From Ailanthus altissimus (lineage: Eukaryota > Streptophyta > Magnoliopsida > Sapindales > Simaroubaceae): a DNA stretch of 64,000 nucleotides. Under the pieces are notes generated by a model, which saw only the letters and a program-made list of their open reading frames with translations, had not been told where the DNA came from and searched no databases. A program made the translations under genes and the position numbers. The stretch covers positions 18,483,501 through 18,547,500 of the forward strand of contig OX327690.1 in NCBI GenBank assembly GCA_946807835.1, read 5' to 3'. Shown one piece after another: positions 59,456-64,000 of the stretch. Every line of letters starts with the position of its first letter. The stretch's first letter is position 1.

Positions 59456-62246
59456 GACTGTTTTCAAAAATTTTACAAAATGTTTTGAAGTGAATCCTTA
59501 AATACTGCATGTTATCTTATACATAGATCACCTTATAGTTTAATAAATTTTAAAACCCCTGAAGTAATATGGTTTGGTAGGCCATTAAGTTATTTCCACT
59601 TAAAAATATTGATTGTGCAGCTTATGTTGATAAGTCAGAAGATAACCTTGAACCTTGGGCCAATAAATATATATTTTTAGGATATCCATAATGGGTAAAA
59701 GGTTATAGATTTTGGTTAATAGAAATCTCATGTGTAAGAATTATAACCAGTAAAGATGTTGTCTCTAATGAACCTAATATGCCTTGTTTAAAATATATTT
59801 CAGAAAAAACAGATAAAAGTAATTTTGACCAATAACAATCAACACCCTCAATTGATGATATAAACAACTTGAGGTGGAACATTTAAATAAACAATTAATC
59901 AGTACTAAAAATCGATTTATTAATGATCAAGATAATCCTAACAATTCTAAAGAACAAGGGATAAACTGAACAACAGTTTGAAACAAAACATATTCCAACA
60001 TTGCAAGAGATAGATAAATGAGACATGTAAGACTCCTTTCTAGATTTGACTCATGATTTAATTGCATTTTCTTTGGTATCTGCTCAAAATCTACATATAA
60101 ATGAATTTATTTCTTATGATGGGGCAATGAATAGTAAATATACAAGTCAATGGTATGATGTTATATGTGATGAAATGAAGTTTTTTAACACTAAATAAAA
60201 CCTGGAACTTAATCTTATGCCTTTAAATAAAAAATGAGTAAATTGTAAATAGGTTTATAAAATAAAGAAAAGAAATACATCAACAGAATCTATTGAGTTT
60301 AAAGTTAGACTTGGTTGGGGGTTTCTCTCAAAAGGATATGAGAGATTATAATGAGATCTTTTCACCAGTAGTGAAGTACACCACTATAAGATTAATTTTG
60401 TCCTTAATATCCAATTTTCATTGGGAATTAGAATAATTAGATGTTAAACTACTTTCCTACATAGTGAATTAGAAGAAACCATGTACATGAATCAGCCTCC
60501 AAGATTTGAAGAAAAAGATAAATCTAATTCAATAAGTTTGCTTAAGAAATTCTTATATGGATTAACACAGTCTCCTGGATAATAATATAAAAGATTTGAT
60601 GCTTTTATAGTAAAAACTGGTTTCAAGAGAAGCAAATTTTTTTATTTTTTTATTTTATGCAATTAGAAAATAAAGATGAGATTTACTTGTTATTATATGT
60701 TGATGGTATGTTACTGACTAGTAGTAATAAATAAAAATTAATAAATCTAAAAAGACTTTTAAAATCAGAATTTGACATAAAAAATCTTAGCGAAACCAAT
60801 AGAATTTTAGGCATAAAAATAATTAGAAATAGATCAAATAATATACTATTTCTACCACAAAGAAATTATTTGAAAAAAGTCTTTAATAGGTTTGGCATAA
60901 CTAATTCTAAACCTATAAATGTGCCTCAAGTTGCACATTTTTTATTCTCTTCAAAACAGTGTCCTTCCACTGATAAAGATAAGTAAGAAATGAGTATTGT
61001 ACTCTATTCTAATGTGGTAGGATATGTTATGGATTCTATAATTTGTACTAGGCTAGATCTAGTTCATTCTAGTATTCCAAGTAGGTTTATGTCAAACCTT
61101 GGAAAAGAATACTGATAAGGCATAAAATGGCTATTAAGATACATAAATAGATCATTAGATTTTAACCTACTATTTAAAGATACTAACTTTTTATATTGAG
61201 CTGGTTAGGTTGTAGATTCTAATTTTGTAGGGAATCAAGATAAAAAAAGATCAATAACAACTTATTTCTTTACCTTATGTGAAAATTATGTGAGTTAGAA
61301 ATTACAACTCCAATGAATTGTAACACTCTCAAGCACTAAATTTGAGTATATTATTTTAATAAAAGTAGTGAAAGAAAGAATATAATTACAAGGGTACTTA
61401 ATGAATTAGGTATTCTTAATAACGTTGTAACAATATATACTGATAGTCAAGGTGTTTTGTATTTGTAAAAAAATTCTATTTATCATTAAAAAAAACTAAG
61501 CATGTTAATGTAAAATTTCATTTAATTATAAATATTATTTTTAAAGGACAAGTAATTATTAAGATCTCCTCAGAAAAAAATCCAATTGATATGGGTACTA
61601 AAGTGTTGCCTCAAAGCAAGTTTAAATTGTGCTTAAACTTGTTGCACATAGACAAAGTATGATGGATGCACAAACTAGAGTGATGACGCATGGAAGTAAA
61701 GATCTACATTGGGTAAAAGTATTTATTTTAGAAACCAAGGTGGAATTTTTTTAAGTTCTAGTTCTCAAAGTAAATACATATTAGTATAATAGGCATTTAA
61801 GTTATTTCAATAAAAGGGCATTTGAGTCTTTATATGTTAAATGTAACCCTCAGTTCTTAGGGTATCATTTTATACATGCATATATTTGTGATGTTCTTTG
61901 CTCAAAATCATTCAATTAGGTTTTCTTTTGGTCATTAGGCAAAATGGCTCTAGTTCTCTTCATCTCTCTCTCGTTTTGTCTAGATTTTACTCAAGTTCTC
62001 TTGATTTTGTTCATGCACCGTATAAATCGAGTTTTATAATTAGTTCACTTGAACTTGTACTCTTTAGAGTTATAATCATTTTAAAAAAATAGTGTAGATC
62101 GAGCTTCTTTATTGAACTCAAATAGATGTAGGCCACAAATCATAGTTGAACTACTATAAACCTTGGTTGCATTTGCAGATGATTTTTGTTTCTTTAAACA
62201 TTTATGATTGTTACTTGATTTGGAGTCTTGTGTTGTAATCGCAACA
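59456..62246 (+). pseudogene. 3' half of a copia-1 paralogue (copy 2)
   Basis: Matches copia-1 from late integrase (SLNTACYLIHRS, about 59495; copia-1 20445) to the end of the 3' LTR. Includes YIFLGYP (about 59670), reverse transcriptase with YVDG for YVDD (60696-60707), RNase H (about 61320-61650) and the 3' LTR. Stops and frameshifts abound. Unlike copia-1 it lacks the solo LTR: bases 60131-60135 show a single atagt. The 5' half is missing. The left edge abuts MULE3. Confidence 0.87.
61749..62246 (+). repeat. 3' LTR of copia copy 2
   Basis: Aligns with 24089-24580 throughout and ends AATCGCAACA. The next bases (ttatacatatataattctaatgaag) align with the copia-1 downstream flank, so this is a duplicated locus and not an independent insertion. 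Confidence 0.85.
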
Positions 62247-63851
62247 TTATACATATATAATTCTAATGAAGATAAAAAAAAAAAATTATAAAGAATAAAT
62301 ATAACGTAGCATCTAAATAATAAGTTCCATAAGACCAGAACATAGAGAAAGTGCATTTGATGACTTGCACAAGTCAAATTTTGAAAGGAGCAGAAAATGA
62401 AAATTTTATGCTGTCTAGTCAAGTAGGGCAATATACAATATATTTATATTTTCAATCAAGCCTTACAATTAGAGATAATAAGTCTTCATTTAAGGGAATA
62501 TCTCTATATATTTATCAATTGTGGGTCTTTCAAAAAGATTTATTTTTTAAAATAAAATCTTGATATATGAATGAATTTAATTAATTAAGCATTAGATATG
62601 ACCAAAAAAATGTATACATATGAACATTTCCAAAGCCGAAATTTGTGCAGTGTAATCTTCTTTTCCCTCTTTTCTTTCTTATCATTTGGCGGCAATAAAT
62701 TTATTGAAATTCATTCAATAACTTTATTGTAGGTAAAAAATTTATAATTAGCACATTTAGCAGCATGTATAAGCTCATTTCTCAAACGAGTTACCTGTTG
62801 GTGGTGATTATGTGTTTATATTTGTAGCAAAGGAGTGGCTGTCAAAAGTTGCTAGTTTTTTCTTCTTTCTTTTAAGGATCAAAAGAGAGTGCTTTTTCAA
62901 ATGGGATACTTGATCCTCGTCTGAATTCTTGAGCTTTTAACAAAAAAGCAACGGTGGAAAAGTATTCAGAGAAAAAAAAAATCCATGAAAGTGTTCAAAA
63001 TTAAAATAATTTGCAAGTTGGGAATTAAAAAGAAACAATTAGTAAAGGGTGGGGGTATGCATCGTTATCTTTGATCATGTAATCATTTATCATTATTATC
63101 ATCGTTACTTAAAAATTTAGAAAGAAGAAACAATATAGTATTATTCTTATATTTATAAAATTATTATAAATTAAAAAGAGAAGAGATAAACTTTAAGAAA
63201 AAAATCTAATAGAATTTAATTTAAAAAGGAAAGACATCTAATAAGACTTTAAAAGTTAAATATAATTTAAATACGAACTTATTTAAAAAATTAAATCAAT
63301 TTAAATTAACTAACTAAACTATAATCTTTCTCCGTTCCATTATCCATCCAACAATCAATTTCTTACCAGTTTATATTTGTAAATGTTTTGTGGATTTGCC
63401 ATTCTCATCATAGAAAAATAATAACCACTATCTATAATCTATATTGAAGCAAATGATTATCATGGTTAACAATTCAAATTAATATAATTAATGAGGAAAA
63501 GTAATTCATAAAGCAGAAAAAAATATATTTGAAGGTATGTCAGTCTTAAAAAAGGAATTCTATTATTTCACATTGACGTGTTTGGTGGATTTGCCACTCT
63601 CATCGTTTAAACATAATAATCACAATTTATGTTAAAAGAAACTATCCAGGAGTAATTATGGGTTCAATTTTATTTAGACTGTCTAAACAAAATTGAACCA
63701 AATGGAATTTTCTTCATTTTTGCCTATTTTTAATGATAATTTATCTAAGCTATATCCATACTATTAAATCAAATTAATATGATAAAAAGAGAAAAAGGAA
63801 AGGAAAAAAGAAAAAGAAAAAAAAACATGAATGAATAAATATGGAAGGTTT
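62247..63851. repeat. Duplicated flanking segment, copy 2
   Basis: Matches 24581-24617 and then 32510-34112, skipping MULE2. Alignment ends at 'aaatatggaaggtt' (63838-63851 here, 34108 in copy 1), after which the copies diverge. No gene was seen. Confidence 0.88.
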
Positions 63852-64000
63852 TGACCCAAAGGATGTGGTGTGATAATAAGTTAAGCATTTGTCATGTAAA
63901 TCATATATGTTCAATTCTAAGGGAGATAAGAGGTAAAAACCCTTTGTGCTTCAACACACCCCATTATCTTTAAAAAAAAGTATTAAAAATATTGATGGTC
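63852..64000. other. Unassigned end of window
   Basis: Unrelated to the corresponding position after 34112. It may be the start of another insertion: 'gacccaaaggatgtggtgtgataa' and a run near 'aaccccttt' are seen, but the far end is outside the window. Confidence 0.3.

Noticed and set aside
1..64000. tRNA or rRNA genes
   Set aside because: No cloverleaf with B-box (GGTTCGAATCC) or rRNA stretch was recognised. The tRNA-like matches are retrotransposon primer-binding sites only.

Overview
The window looks like nuclear DNA from a flowering plant, probably a eudicot. It is strongly AT-rich and packed with plant-type Ty1/copia retrotransposons primed by initiator-Met tRNA (TGGTATCAGAGC-like sites), long LTR families, and Mutator-like elements (MULEs) that carry a MURA transposase plus a DUF1985/Ulp1 cysteine-protease gene. 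No intact host gene, tRNA, rRNA or CRISPR array is visible. Almost every base from 1 to 62 kb belongs to a nested or decayed transposable element.

Layout. 1-2275: fragments of a long-LTR copia family (LTR family A), split by a 1.36-kb non-autonomous MULE with 111-bp terminal inverted repeats (TIRs). 2276-2863 and 15311-17839: one minus-strand copia element whose integrase was split by a 12.4-kb MULE (MULE1, 2873-15301) flanked by a perfect 9-bp target duplication. MULE1 holds a decayed MURA (+), a decayed Ulp1 gene (-), a long gypsy-like LTR and a solo LTR of family A. 18072-24580: a full copia element (copia-1) with LTRs and target duplication, interrupted by a 1.36-kb solo LTR. 24618-32512: MULE2, the best preserved MULE, with Ulp1 (+) and MURA (-) in convergent orientation. 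32522-34112: flanking DNA that recurs at 62.3-63.85 kb. About 35.6-59.45 kb: MULE3, with the same gene order as MULE2. Its Ulp1 gene is split by a 10.5-kb composite family-A element with three LTRs. Its MURA is split by a second 1.36-kb solo LTR and by a 5.7-kb copia (copia-2). 59.46-62.25 kb: a 3' half copy of copia-1, followed by its duplicated flank.

The layers can be ordered in time. The copia-1 region was duplicated, then copy 1 received the solo LTR and MULE2, because copy 2 keeps both empty sites. The most notable features are three related MULEs with convergent transposase and Ulp1-like protease genes; a composite three-LTR element bounded by one target duplication; and a GC-richer, foreign-looking insert of about 450 bp inside the gag region of copia-2. 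All identifications come from reading translations and repeats by eye. No database search was run.
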